Shown here piece by piece: positions 11,117-22,800 of a stretch of 64,000 nt of DNA. Position 1 is the first letter of the stretch, and each line of letters starts with the position of its first letter. The DNA is from Edaphochlamys debaryana. Lineage: Eukaryota; Chlorophyta; Chlorophyceae; Chlamydomonadales. The DNA is taken from the NCBI GenBank assembly GCA_016858145.1, contig JAEHOE010000139.1:186001-250000 (forward strand), given 5' to 3'. Position numbers and translations under genes: made by a program. A model generated the notes under the pieces. It did no database searches, had not been told where the DNA came from, and worked only from the letters and a program-made list of their open reading frames with translations.

Positions 11117-12957
11117 ATGAGCAGGGCGGTTGACAGCATGACAAGGGTCCGCCACATGCCCCCTCATACCAAGTTGCCGGCTGGTGGGCCAGACTCGGTT
11201 GCAAATTCAGTTGCCTTAGCCCCGCCCCTCATGCGGCTACGTGTCACCTGTACCGAATCTGCGGGCTCCAGCCGGCCCAAGCGCCAGCAGGGGGGCAGGG
11301 GGCCGACGCAGGGCAACGGTCATCCAACGGTAAGGGTTCGTGCCATGCAGACAAGTGACGTTCGGTGCGTACGGGTGGCCACGCACGGTCGGATGGGGGC
11401 CACGCGGCAGGCTGTGGAGGTGTGGCAGCTGGGTTTGCGGTCGAGAGAGAGCACGGAGGGGTGACTTGGACGAGGAGTTCAAGGTGTGGGAGCGGGGACA
11501 GGAACAGGTCGGGCTTGGTCACAGCCTGGAATGGGGACGGCCTGGCACGGGGCCGGGCCAGTCAACCCCCCCCAAAACCTCCAGCGCAGCGTATGCATCC
11601 TCCATATCATACTGCTGCCATTCGCTGTAACGCGTAGCCATGGCTTCAGACGCAAACCAGTCGCAGCCGTGGCCATCGCGAGCCAACTTGCTTCGCGCGC
11701 AGCTGGAGCCTCGACGGCAGTGCCCCCACGTCGCTGCCGAAAGCGTACTCTAAGCGCTGCAACTCTGGGGCTGAAGGCGAGCGTTGTTGACAGCGCCGCG
11801 CCTTGTTTGCATCGGCCCGGGTTTTGGGGCCCGCGCTCACAGCCATCCCATAAGCTCTGCTTGGTCTGGCTAGTCGAGCAGTGTGCGAGCCTGACGGGCA
11901 TCCTTCTGTCGTTCTGGCCGGCACTTGCCCGCCTACCCGCCCAACCCGCCCTCCCCCTTCCCCTTGCAGACGGGCCTAGGTGTTTCCCCAGAGGAGGCCC
12001 TGCGAGCCCGGATTGCTGCAGTGCAGCTCAAACTGAAGGAAGCGACTGCGGCAAAGGAGCGAGCGGCTGAGGCGAAGAAGCAAGCGGCTGCGGCGAAGGA
12101 GCAAGCGGCCGCGGAGGAGGCTGAGCTCGTGGCAGAGCTGGCAAGCCTGCACGTAAGTGCCGGTGCGGAGGGGTCATCGGGTCATCAACGAGGCAGAGAG
12201 TGGTCAGCGCGTCGATGCTTCGCTGGCTTCCCCCTTCCACCCCGGTAACCCTATGTTTGCCCCCTCCAGCCCACCCTCTCCACCCCCACCCCTTAATAGG
12301 ACACCCCTGAACTCCCGCCTCGCACGCCACACACGGCCACCAACCCCTCCCAACCAGAACCCTCTGTTGCTGCCCCCCCTCGCTCCTTCCGGCCCATGAG
12401 TGCCCCACTCGCCATACGTAGGCCCAACCCGTTGGAGGTTCTCTCACCACCCGCGATCCTTCATTCACCGCTCGCGATCCTTCGGCCCTCGGCAGCCTTC
12501 GGCCCCTCACGCCCGACAGCGCTTGCCCCCCTTCGCCTGCCCTTGGCGTGCACCGACCCCTCCCCTCCCCGCCTGCCGCCGCCCCACCGGACAGGCCCAA
12601 CCAGCGGCGCCGGAACCCAACCCGCCGCCCGCCGCCACTTCCGCATCCGGCGCAGGACCTTCCGGACAGGTTGGGCGGGTGGGGGAGTGGGGGTACAGGA
12701 ATGTGAGCGATAGAGGGGGCCGGGCGGTGAGGGGCTGCTGGGAAACGGGGAGGGATGGCTATCAAATCCATCCATCAAGAAAGCAACGTGTGTCCCAGGC
12801 ACAAAGCTGGGCCAGCTCCCAGTACCTCTGGTAACTTACCCCATAAGGACCGCCTCCCGCAGTCGCATGGCCCTGCACCTGCCTGCTCGTATGACTGTGT
12901 CCCCCTCGCTCCCTCCCGGTGCCCCCTCCCCATCCCCATCCCCCAACAGGCCACCGC

Positions 12958-12997
<40 letters not shown>

Positions 12998-13345
12998 CTC
13001 AAGCGCCCGGTGGGCCCCCAGCAGCCGGGCGCTGCGGCGGAGGCGGTGCCGCCAAGCCCCAAGCGACTCCGGGGGGGCGGCAGCGGGGGCCCCGCGCAGC
13101 AGCACGAGGAGGCCGAGGGGGCGGCGGCCAAGGCGGCGGATGGAGCGGAGGGGGAGGGAGCGGAGGGGGAGCAGGAGGGGGAGGCGGAGGGAGCAGGGGC
13201 GGAGGGAGTGGGGGAGGAGCAGAAGGGGGGGCCCGGGAGGTCGGGAGGGTCAGTGCCAGCGACCAGCGCTGGCGCGGGGTCGGGATCAGGGGCCGGGGCA
13301 GCGCCTGGGTCGGGCACAGGGGCGGGGGCGGGAAGTGCGGCGTGA
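11117..13345 (+). CDS. Array gene copy 3: modular protein with alternative 5' exon, 4 exons
   Basis: Exons 11117-11329, 11970-12152, 12595-12669 and 12950-13345 join in phase 0 to 288 aa. The first exon (71 aa, MSRAVDSMTRVRH to GPTQGNGHPT, donor GTAAGG) is unrelated to the four 5' exons of copies 1-2. The coiled-coil exon is the longest in the array at 61 residues, expanded by KERAAEAKKQAAAAKEQAAA. The last exon has the usual poly-Ala, SPKRLRGGGSGG, Glu-rich and Gly/Ser/Ala parts, with extra acidic repeats. The ATGGCTTCAGACGC block at 11639 has lost one base relative to the other copies, so it is unlikely to be coding here. TGTAA, the usual green-algal polyadenylation signal, occurs at 13578 and 13645. 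The true 5' end may lie further upstream. Confidence 0.6.
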
Positions 13346-14230
13346 AGGGGAGCGGGGCGGGGGCTTTCCCTGGGGGGTTGAGGGACCGGCGCGAACACCG
13401 GTGCACGCGTAAGGCCCGGGCGTGGGACAGAGGGGGCCCGCCGGCCGCGCCCGTTGCGCGAGCTTGGTCCTGGCGTGGGGCCAGTCCTGCCGTGACGTTG
13501 GTACGGCGGTCCGTACGGGCTCCTTGGGTGGATGTTGTGGGTTTGAGGGGCCGCCGGGGTGTCGGGCAGGGGTGTTTTGTAATGGCATGGCGGAGGCAGC
13601 GGCAGGCCGACGTTTGGGTGAAGACGTGTCTGCAAGTAAAGAGTTGTAAGAGAAGTGTTTGTATTATATGCAGAGTGCTGGCTGATTACTAGTTACAGGC
13701 TGTACACAAGTAAGAAGATGATCATGTGCCGCGCAAAGGAGGGTTTTAACTCCATGCGGCGCACGTGCTTTGTCGTACGGATGCCTAGGATGCGTACTGC
13801 TGCATGGCGCGGGAACCTGAGGAACGGGGGTTCTCGCAGCGGGATGGGGCAAGTACCGGTACGCATGCGCAGGCTTGAGCACCTGCTCGCTCCCTTCCAA
13901 CGTCCCAAGCTCTTTCCTGCGCCCAGCCCGCACAGCTCCGTGCCTCACGCCCTGGACAAGACGGGTCCGACCGTCCATGATTCCAGCCCTTCCCTCCAGA
14001 CGCGTCTAGTGTCTTGAACGATCTATATAATTTCACACGATCCCCATCCTGCCCTCTGACCACGTGTATGCCCCTGCTTGCGTCGAGTCCAAGACCGCCT
14101 TTAACTGAACCATTGCTCAGGTCTCTACCCGGCTAACGTCCCCACCCCTGTGCACCACACCCCGCCCGTCTCCAGCTCAGCGACCCTGACCCCTGCCTGA
14201 CCCGCCATCCACGTCCCTCTGACCCCTGCC
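13346..14230. other. Spacer between array copies 3 and 4
   Basis: Same order of blocks as the 10.0-11.1 kb spacer, shortened by loss of the part that contains the CAGTGTTGCGGCAGGGGCAG segment. The ATGATCATGTGCCGCGC block begins at about 13718. No independent gene is recognised. Confidence 0.45.
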
Positions 14231-16332
14231 ATGAGCAGGGCGGCTGACAGCATGACAAGGGTCCGCCACACGCCCCTTCATGCCAAGTTGCCGGCTGGGG
14301 GGCCAGACTCGGTTGCAAATTCAGTTGCCTTAGCCCCGCCCCTCATGCGGCTACGTGTCACCTGTACCGAATCTGCGGGCTCCAGCCGGCCCAAGCGTCA
14401 GCAGGGGGGCAGGGGGCCGACACAGGGTGACGGTCATCCAACGGCAAGGGTTCGTGCCATGCAGACAAGTGACGTTCGGTGCGTAAGGGTGGCCACGCAC
14501 GGTCGGATGGGCCCCAGGGGCCACGCGGCAGGCTGTGGAGGTCTGGCAGCTGCCAGCTGGGTGTGATCGGGTTTGCGGTCGAGAGAGAGGGAGGGGTGAC
14601 AATACTTTCGAGTGATGGGAGCGTGGACAGGGCCACAGGTGGCAGAGAGGGGTGAACCGGACAGGGCCACTCGACTCCCCACGATCGGAGGTCGAGCCTC
14701 CCCAGGCCAGTCGACACCCGGCCCCAAAACCTTCAGCGCAGCATATGCATCCTTGATATCAAATTGCTGCCATTTGATGTAACGCGTAGCCATGGCTTCG
14801 GACGCAAACCAGTCCCAGCCGTGGCCAACGCGAGCCAACTTGCTTCGCGCGCAGCTTGAGCCTCGACGACAGTGCCCTCACGTCGCTGCCCGGAAGCGTA
14901 CTGCAAGCGCTGCAGCACTGGGGCTTAAGGCGAGCGTTGTTGAAAGCGCCGCGCCTTGTTTGCATCGGCCCGAGTTTTGGGCCCAGGGCCGCGACGCCTG
15001 TGCTCGCAGCCCTTCCACAGACTCCTCTGGGTCTGGCTACCGGAGGCGTTCCCGCAGGGAACCTCACTGGGCACCCTTCCGTCGTTCTGGTCGGCACTTG
15101 CCCGCCTACCCGCCCTCCCCCTTCCCCTCGCAGACGAGCGAGCCTAGGCGCTACCCCTGAGGCGGCGGCCCTGCGAGCCCAGATCGCTGAAGAGGAGCGA
15201 CAAATAAGGGAAGTGGCAACGAGGAAGGCTACACTGGTGGCAGAGCTGGCCAGACTGGAAGTGAGTGCCGGTGCGGAGGGGTCATCGGGTCATCAACGAG
15301 GCAGAAAGCGGTCGATGCTTCGCCGGCTGCCCCCCTCCACCAGGGAGCTCTCTGCCCGCCCTCCGCCCCACCCCTCGGAAGGACACGCTCGCCCTCCCCG
15401 TTGCTGTCTGCCCTGCTCCTTCCGGCCCATCAGTGCCTTTGGAGAAGCATGAGGCCCCACTCACCATACGTAGCTTCTTGACACGTCAGCGTCAGCACCA
15501 CCTACCCCCCCTGCACTCGCCGCAGCCCCTTCGGCCCTCGGCAGCCTTCGGCCCCTCACATCCGACAGCGCTTGCCCCCCTTCGCCTGCCCTGAAAGCAC
15601 CACGACCCCTTCCCTCCCCGCCTGCTGCCGCCCCACCGGACAGGCCCAACCAGCGGCGCCGGACCCCAACACGTCCGCCGCCACTTCCGCATCCGGCGCT
15701 GAGCCCTCCGGACAGGTTGGGCGGGTGGGGGAGTGGGGGTACAGGAATGTGCGCGATAGAGGGGGCCGGGCGGTGAGGGGCTGCTGGGAAACGGGGAGGG
15801 ATGGCTATCAAATCCATCCATCAAGAAAGCAACGTGTGTCCCAGGCACAAAGCTGGGCCAGCTCCCAGTACCTCTGGTAACTTGACCGCTTAAGGACCGC
15901 CTCCCGCAGTCGCATGGCCCTGCACCTGCCTGCTCGTGTGACTGTGTCCCCCTCTCTCCCTCCCGGCCCCCCCCCCCCCCGCAACAGGCCACCACTGGCG
16001 CCGCCGCCGCCGCCGCCACTCTCAAGCGCCCAGTGGGCCCCCAGGAGCCGGGCGCTGCGGCGGAGGCGGTGCCGCCAAGCCCCAAGCGACTCCGGGGGGG
16101 CGGCAGCGGGGGCTCCAAGCAGCACGAGGAGGCCGAGGGGGCGGCGGCTGAGGGAGTGGAGGGGGAGCAGGAAGGGCAGAAGGGGGAGGCGGAGGGAGCA
16201 GGGGCAGAGGAGGAGCAGGAGGGGAGGTCGGGAGGGTCAGCGCCAGCGGCCAGCGCTGGGGCGGGGTCGGGATCAGGGGCCGGGGCAGCGCCTGGGTCGG
16301 GCACAGGGGCGGGGGCGGGAAGTGCGGCGTGA
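14231..16332 (+). pseudogene. Array gene copy 4: probably disabled by 4-bp duplication
   Basis: Exon equivalents: 14231-14443, 15134-15260, 15644-15715 and 15988-16332. Two defects are visible. The donor of the first exon reads ACG|GCAAGG, so GT has become GC (a GC-AG intron is still possible). The coiled-coil exon carries a tandem GAGC duplication just after its acceptor, making it 127 nt instead of 123 and leading to a stop a few codons later in the family frame. No nearby AG restores phase with the upstream exon. The Ala/Pro exon and the 114-aa last exon are intact and nearly identical to copy 2. Decay therefore appears recent. A different, unseen 5' exon in another phase could rescue it, so the pseudogene call is tentative. 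Confidence 0.55.
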
Positions 16333-17419
16333 AGGGGAGCGGGGCGGGGGCTTTCCCTGGGGGGTTGAGGGACCGTCGCGAACACCGGTGCACGCGTAAG
16401 GCCCGGGCGTGGGACAGAGGGGGCCCACCGGCCGCGCCCGTTGCGCAAGCCTGGCCCTGGCGTGGGGCCAGTCCTGCCGTGACGTTGGTACGGCGGTCCG
16501 TACGGGCTCCCGGGAGGAATGACTTCGGGATGATGTTTGGGGTCTGACGGGCGGGGGAAAGGGCCAGGGGTGTCTCGTAATGGCGATGCGGAAGCGGGGC
16601 ATACAATTGTTTCGTTGGAGAGATGTGTACGCATGTGTTAATGAGAATTGGAATGCTATGCAGAGTGCTGCGCTAGTAATAGGCTGTACACAAGTAAGAA
16701 GGAGCTCGTAGGCGCGGCAAGGGCCACGGTCGGGGAGTGCAGGCCCGCCTGTGGGGTGGGCGGGGTCGTGCACCCAGCAGTGTTGCGGCAGGGGCAGTGC
16801 TGCGGTGGGGGGGGGGCGTGGATGGCGGGCGGGGTTGACGGGCGGGGGTTGTGGGGTGGCGCACCGGTGGCCTGGCGGTCTGTGCGGGGTTGCAAGGGCC
16901 CCTCAGTCGAATGGGTTGCGATGATCATGTGCCGCGCAAAGGAGGGTTTTAACTCCATGCGGAGCTCGTGCTTTGTCGTACGCAATGGCGCGGGAACCTC
17001 AGGAACCTCAGGAACGGGGGTTCTCGCAGCGGGGTGGGGCAAGTACCGGTATGCGCAGGCTTGAGCACCTGCTCGCTCCCTTCCAACGTCCTCAGCTCTT
17101 CCTTGCGCCCAGTGCGCTCAGCTCCGTGCCTCACGCCCTGGACAAGACGGGTCCGACCGTCCATGATTCCAGCCCTTCCCTCCAGACGCGTATAGTGTCT
17201 TGAACGATTTGTATAATTTCACACGATCCCCGTCCTGCCCTCTGACCACGTGTATGCCCCTGCTTGCGTCGAGTCCAAGGCCGCCTTTGACTGATGAACC
17301 ATTGCTCAGGTCTCTACCCGGCTAACGTCCCCACCCCTGTGCACCACACCCCGCCCGTCTCCAGCTCAGCGACCCTGACCCCTGCCTGACCCGCCATCCA
17401 CGTCCCTCTGACCCCTGCC
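16333..17419. other. Spacer between array copies 4 and 5
   Basis: Nearly identical block order to the 10.0-11.1 kb spacer, including the CAGTGTTGCGGCAGGGGCAG segment and the ATGATCATGTGCCGCGC block at about 16920. The similarity indicates that copies 2-3 and 4-5, with their spacers, arose by segmental duplication. No independent gene is recognised. Confidence 0.45.
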
Positions 17420-19543
17420 ATGAGCAGGGCGGCTGACAGCATGACAAGGGTCCGCCACACGCCCCTTCATGCCAAGTTGCCGGCTGGGGGGCCAGACTCG
17501 GTTGCAAATTCAGTTGCCTTACCGGCCCCGCCCCTCATGCGGCTGCGTGTCACCTGCACCGCATCTGCGGGCTTCAGCGGACCCAAGCGCCAGCAGGGGG
17601 GCAGGGGGCCGACGCAGGGCAACGGTCATCCAACGGAAAGGCTTCGGCCTTCGCCATGCTGTACACACGTGACGTACGGGTGGCCAAGGTCGGATGGGAG
17701 CCGCGCGGCAGGCTGTGGAGGTGTGGCAGCTGGGTTTGCGGTTGAGAGAGGGCAGGGAGGGGTGACTTGGACGAGGAGTTCAAGGTGTGGGAGCGGGGAC
17801 AGGAACAGGTAGGGCTAGGTCACAGCCCGGAATGGGGACGGCCTGGGACGGGGCCGGTCAACACCCCCCAAAACCTCCAGCGCAGCATTTGCATCCTCCA
17901 TATCATACTGCTGCCATTCGCTGTAACGCGTAGCCATGGCTTCGGACGCAAACCAGTCCCAGCCGTGGCCAACGCGAGCCAACTCGCTTCGCGCGCAGCT
18001 GGAGCCTCGACGGCAGTGCCCCCACGTCGCTGCCCGGAAGCGTACTTTAAGCGCTGCAGCTCTGGGGCTGAAGGCGAGCGTTGTTGAAAGCGCCGCGCCT
18101 TGTTTGCATCGGCCCGGGTTTTGGGCCCAGGGCCGCGACGCCTGTGCTCGCAGCCCTTCCACAGACTCCTCTGGGTCTGGCTACCGGAGCTGTGTGTAAA
18201 TCTGACTGTGCACTCTTGCGTCGAACGACGGTCGGCACTTGCCCGCCTACCCGCCCTCCCCCTTCCCCTCGCAGACGGGCCTAGGCGCTACCCCCGAGGC
18301 GGCGGCCCTGCGAGCCCAGATCGCTGAAGAGGAGCGCAAACTGAAGGAAGCGACCGCGGAGAAGGAGCGAGCGGCAACGAGGAAGGCTACACTGGTGGCA
18401 GAGCTGGCCAGACTGGAAGTGAGTGCCGGTGCGGAGGGGTCATCGGGTCATCAACGAGGCAGAAAGCGGTCGATGCTTCGCCGGCTGCCCCCCTCCACCA
18501 GGGAGCTCTCTGCCCGCCCTCCGCCCCACCCCTCGGAAGGACACGCTCGCCCTCCCCGTTGCTGTCTGCCCTGCTCCTTCCGGCCCATCAGTGCCTTTGG
18601 AGAAGCATGAGGCCCCACTCACCATACGTAGCTTCTTGACATGTCAGCGTCAGCACCACCCCCATGCCGTGTCCCTCCCTGCACTCGCCGCAACCCCTTC
18701 GGCCCTCGGCAGCCTTCGGCCCTCGGCAGCCTTCGGCCCCTCACACCCGACAGCGCTTGCCCCCCTTCGCCTGCCCTTGGCGTGCACCGACCCCTCCCCT
18801 CCCCGCCTGCCGCCGCCCCACCGGACAGGCCCAACCAGCGGCGCCGGAACCCAACCCGCCCGCCGCCACTTCCGCGACGGCCAGCGCTGGACCTTCCGGG
18901 CCGGTGGGGCCGGGGTAGGGGGAAGAGCAGGGGCCGCGGCGTTGTGCCGCGTACAACACCCAGACGGATAGCACGATGCTGGCGTGTGGGTTGAAGGGTT
19001 GGGGGGATGGGACGCGGTGCGTGGAACGCGGGCGAAAGGGGCCGGGGCTGGTGGGCAGCGGCGTTGGGGTGCTGGGAAGCGGGGAGGATAGCTGTCGACA
19101 CCAACGGTGAGGAATGTAGTGTTCCAAGAGTCCCAGACTCGAAGCCCATCGAGCTTTCAGTCTGCCCCCCCCCCCCCCGCAGTCGCATGCCCCTACCCCT
19201 GCCGGCCCCTGCCTGCGACTGTGCCCCCCTCGCCCCCCCCCAACAGGCCACCGCTGGTGCCGCCGCCGCCGCCGCCCCCCGCCCCGGCCCCAAGCGCCCG
19301 GTGGGCCCCCAGGAGCCGGGCGCTGCGGCGGAGGCGGTGCCGCCAAGCCCCAAGCGACACCGGGGGGGCGGCAGTGGGGGCCCCGCGCAGCAGCACGAGG
19401 GGGCCGAGAGCGCGGGGGCGGAGGCGGAGGGAGCGGAGGGGGAGCAGGAGGGGGGCCCGGGAGGGTCAGACGCAGCGACAAAGGCCGGGGCAGGGTCGGG
19501 GCCCGGGGCCGGGGTAGCGCCTGGAGCGGGTGCAGGGCCGTGA
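17420..19543 (+). CDS. Array gene copy 5: diverged copy, first-exon donor lost
   Basis: Exon equivalents 17420-17635, 18275-18418, 18829-18903 and 19247-19543 all keep phase 0. The first-exon donor position reads ACG|GAAAGG, so GT is lost and the 5' exon cannot splice as in copy 3. The coiled-coil exon (48 aa: TGLGATPEAA to ELARLE, with an added KLKEATAEKERAA segment) and the Ala/Pro exon are open. The last exon (98 aa) is the most diverged in the array, with SPKRHRGGGSGG in place of SPKRLRGGGSGG, a shorter acidic part and a Gly/Ala/Pro end. The gene may use another 5' exon or may be dying. The ATG at 17936 (MASDANQSQPWP) is one possible alternative start, but it has no clear in-phase donor. 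Confidence 0.45.
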
Positions 19544-21568
19544 AGGGGGGCAGCAGGGGCGGAGTCAGGCCCTCACGCGAGTGTATGTGGCTTGCGGTTG
19601 AGGGACTGTCACGGACAGGGAGGAATGGAGCTTCGGAGGGGTGCAGGCGTACGTGGGGCAGATGAAGGGATCTGCCCGCGGCAGGCCTCCGTGGGCCTCG
19701 GCTGGCCAAAGCGTGGGGCCATGCCTCCTGCCTGTGCTGGTGGTACGGCGATCCGTGTGCGGGCGGGGGAGCCCCAGGACATGTGGGGATTGAGTGGCAC
19801 TGTTCGGGAACTGAAGGGGCGGGGATGGGTGACAGGGGCCGGGGTGTGTTCAGTAAGCGGCTGGGGCCATCCAGCAGATAGGCCAGACACGTGTTTGACT
19901 TGTGGAGTGGGCGGATGTGACTGGGGCCGGCATAAGCTGGGGCCGGCATAAGCTTGTATGATTCAAGTGGGGGAGCCTGTCCACTAAGCGGGTACCGGAT
20001 CGTTACTTCCTTGGTTTGCAGTGGTGGTGCAGGTGGCGGGGCCCCCGCCCGCTGGGAAGGAGGGCCCGCCTGTGGGCTGGGCTGGGACTTGCACACAACG
20101 GCGGCAGTGCGGTCAAGACGGTGCTCCGCGGCATTCGAGAAATTATTGCCGGTGGGACGGGTTTGCGAGCGGGGGTTGTCGATTGATTGGGTGGCGCACC
20201 GAAAGCGCCGACCGGCACCTTATGGAGGTACGGAGGGGAAACGGGCCCCAGTCATGGACTGCGAGTCTTGCGCTCTACCGATGATGGTGACTGCCCAATA
20301 GATGCGGCTGGAAATGTATGCAAACACAATTGAAGGTACCGTAACGTTTGTTGAGGGGGCAACAGACAGGGGGGAGCCGAATCTATCTCAGCTGATTTTA
20401 CACCGGGGCGTGCTGCTGCATCGTGCTTTGGGGGCCCGAATGAAGTGCTTGGCGTGCGGAGGCCCCGCCGCCGATCGACAGTTTCAATCTCCGTATCATC
20501 ACGGGGATGTGGGGCTCATGTATGGCCGGAAGTGGGAACGTGTAATGGACTAATGGTGAAGTCATGTCACCTCTTCTCCAAGGCAAGAACCCTTAACCCT
20601 ACGACCAAGCCCACACGCCCAGCGCCACCCCTACGCCTTGCGCAGCTCCAGGCCCGCTGCATGCAATCAGGTGTCCTACAGTTACTACAGTACTACACAG
20701 CACGCACGTCCGCCCCTTGCCCCCATGCACACCCTGCACCTCGCTCGCCACCCTGCGTGCCCCCCGCCCACCCTTCCCAGCTCGCCGTTGATCAGTGCCT
20801 GCATGCCGTCGCTCGAGTGTCCACCCACCCCGCCGGCCCCCCTAGTGCTGTGCCCCGCCCCACTTCAACTCCAATGCGCGGCACTGCCCCGCCAATCCTC
20901 GCTCCCGACTGGTCACCATGCATCCACCCCCAGAGCCTGCGTGCGCGGCTGTTGCAAGCCGCACCCTTCTAAAAACTACCGGCGGCGGCTGCCAGCTACG
21001 TGCTACGTAGCGTAATACGCTCGCATGCAGCACAGGCGTATCGCCGACCGTACGTTCATCAGTCAGCACTCGCCCGCCCGCTCTCTCCGCACTGCTCCGC
21101 CGCCCGCCCAGCCTTCATGCGCATGGTTGCATGCGCGCCTGCCTCCGAACCCCTCCACCCAGCACCTCCAGCGCCCAGCCGCCCTTGCGCGTGGCTCCAT
21201 CCTTGCTTCCGTTCACGCCGTTGCCTTGGCGGCGTTCCGCGACCTGCCGAGGCGCCACCACGGGCGGCAGAGCAAGGGGCAGCAGAGCGTGTGACGCAGG
21301 CAGACCGGACACCGGGGGCAAGCTCAATCCATCCGCTCGACGCGTGCGCGCCGCTTCGCAATCGCCAGCCGGCTCTCCCCCCTTACAGGGGCAAGCTACC
21401 TCGCTCGACCCTGCTGCACATAACAGTGCCGCTCCGCGGACTCTACAGCTAGCCTAGCGTATTTGGATGGTGTTTCGCCCGCCCGCTCTTGCTTGGCATA
21501 CATGCATGGCCCCCGCCACCCATGCATGGCCCCCGGCGCGTGGCCCCCGAAGGCACGCGCATGCGTAC
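19544..21568. other. Region between the array and a minus-strand membrane gene
   Basis: About 2 kb with no exon I can defend. Visible items: a 16-base direct repeat (CTGGGGCCGGCATAAG, twice within 19920-19952), and pyrimidine-rich DNA at 20590-21450 that is probably the 3' side of the minus-strand gene at 21.6-22.8 kb. A TGTAA on the minus strand lies near 21385. Confidence 0.4.
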
Positions 21569-22800
21569 CTCTTCAACCTCAGGCGCTTGGCCACCACCGT
21601 GCCAAACCAGATGACAGCCGCCTTGCCCGACGCCACTCCGGTCGTGACACTCTCAACCACAACCGACGCCCTGCGCGCACCGGGCAGCGGCCGGGGCGTG
21701 GGGGCGAGCGAGGGGGCGCGGAATCCAGCGCAGTGGGTGACATCGCTCTGCGCAGAGTGCTGCATGGTTGCGGCAATGGCGGTGAGGCGTGCGTGCGTGC
21801 GTGGGTGCACAGCGGGGAGCACTCACGCACCTGCTGGACTGGAGGGAGGTGCGCGACTCTTCCAGGCTGTCCTGCCTGGGGAAGGACGCGCGCCCCGCCG
21901 CACCCGCAGCGCCGGCCGCACGCCGCGCGGACGACCAGCTCCGGAACGGCAGCTTCTGACGGGACACGTTCTTGAGGACCTGGTGGCGCATCTGCGGGCG
22001 GGCGGGATGGGGTCGGGTGAGGATACTTCGCTGGGCGGTGGTGGGGGTGGGGGAGAGCACGGGTTTTGCGGAGGTGGGTCAGAGGGGGGGATTGCCTAGC
22101 TAGGACCCGAGGCGCTCGCACGCACGGGGTCTGCAGGGGCTTCCTTGGAGGGACTTCTCGCCCCGAGTCAGATCTCCAAGCAGGGTACCGGAAGTAGTAA
22201 AATGCTAGAGCCGGGGATACGGTTCGGAATCTCGCTCCAGCGGGCACGCAGGGGCAGAGCGGGAGACCCCTGCGACCGCGACCCTCCGGCACCTGGGAGA
22301 ACGTCCACTCGGCGCGTGTGTTGGGCTCCACGTGCTCCAGCCCCACTGAGGCCAGCAGCCGGTGCCAGTACGTCTGCGGGCGGGCAGCAGGGGGGGGCGC
22401 AGCAGCACAGTGGTGAGGACCCAAGGGGCGATCAAGCGGTGTGTCACAATTTACGCTGGCCCCTACCGACCCACCCGTACGACATAGAGGACGAGCAGGC
22501 ACGTGGTGAGGGCGTTAAGGACCACCACGACGAGCGACACCGCCATGCGGCCGGCGTCGTCACGAGGAGTCCTGCGGGCGCGGTTTGCATGCGGCGGGGA
22601 CGGAGCTGTATGTGAAGGGTGACAGGGGACCTGGGTAAGGTTGGCGTACCCCATGGGTCACGTCACAACACCTCAGTACAGGCAGGGCGCAACTCACGTT
22701 CCGGGCAGGTAGAGCAGCAGGTACACGGTGGCGAGCAGCACTCGGGAAACGAACACCTCCTCGTTCGTGTCGTATTTCGCTCGCGGACCCCTCGCTGACC
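21569..22800 (-). CDS. Unrecognised membrane protein, internal exons only
   Basis: Five minus-strand exons join in phase: about 22800-22700, 22571-22475, 22373-22293, 21991-21831 and 21670-21569. The first encodes SRVLLATVYLLLYLPGT and the second MAVSLVVVVLNALTTCLLVLYVV, two clear membrane spans separated by a short TPRDDAGR loop. The third reads TYWHRLLASVGLEHVEPNT. The fourth is basic and Ser/Ala-rich with SFPRQDSLEESRTSLQ, and the fifth ends GKAAVIWFGTVVAKRLRLKR. I recognise no family. The 5' end runs into a CTCG-rich low-complexity block that may interrupt the gene; the 3' end, below 21569, is not resolved. Donors GTGAGT, GTGGGT and GTACGC are good, so it is likely a real gene or a recently broken one. 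Confidence 0.5.
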
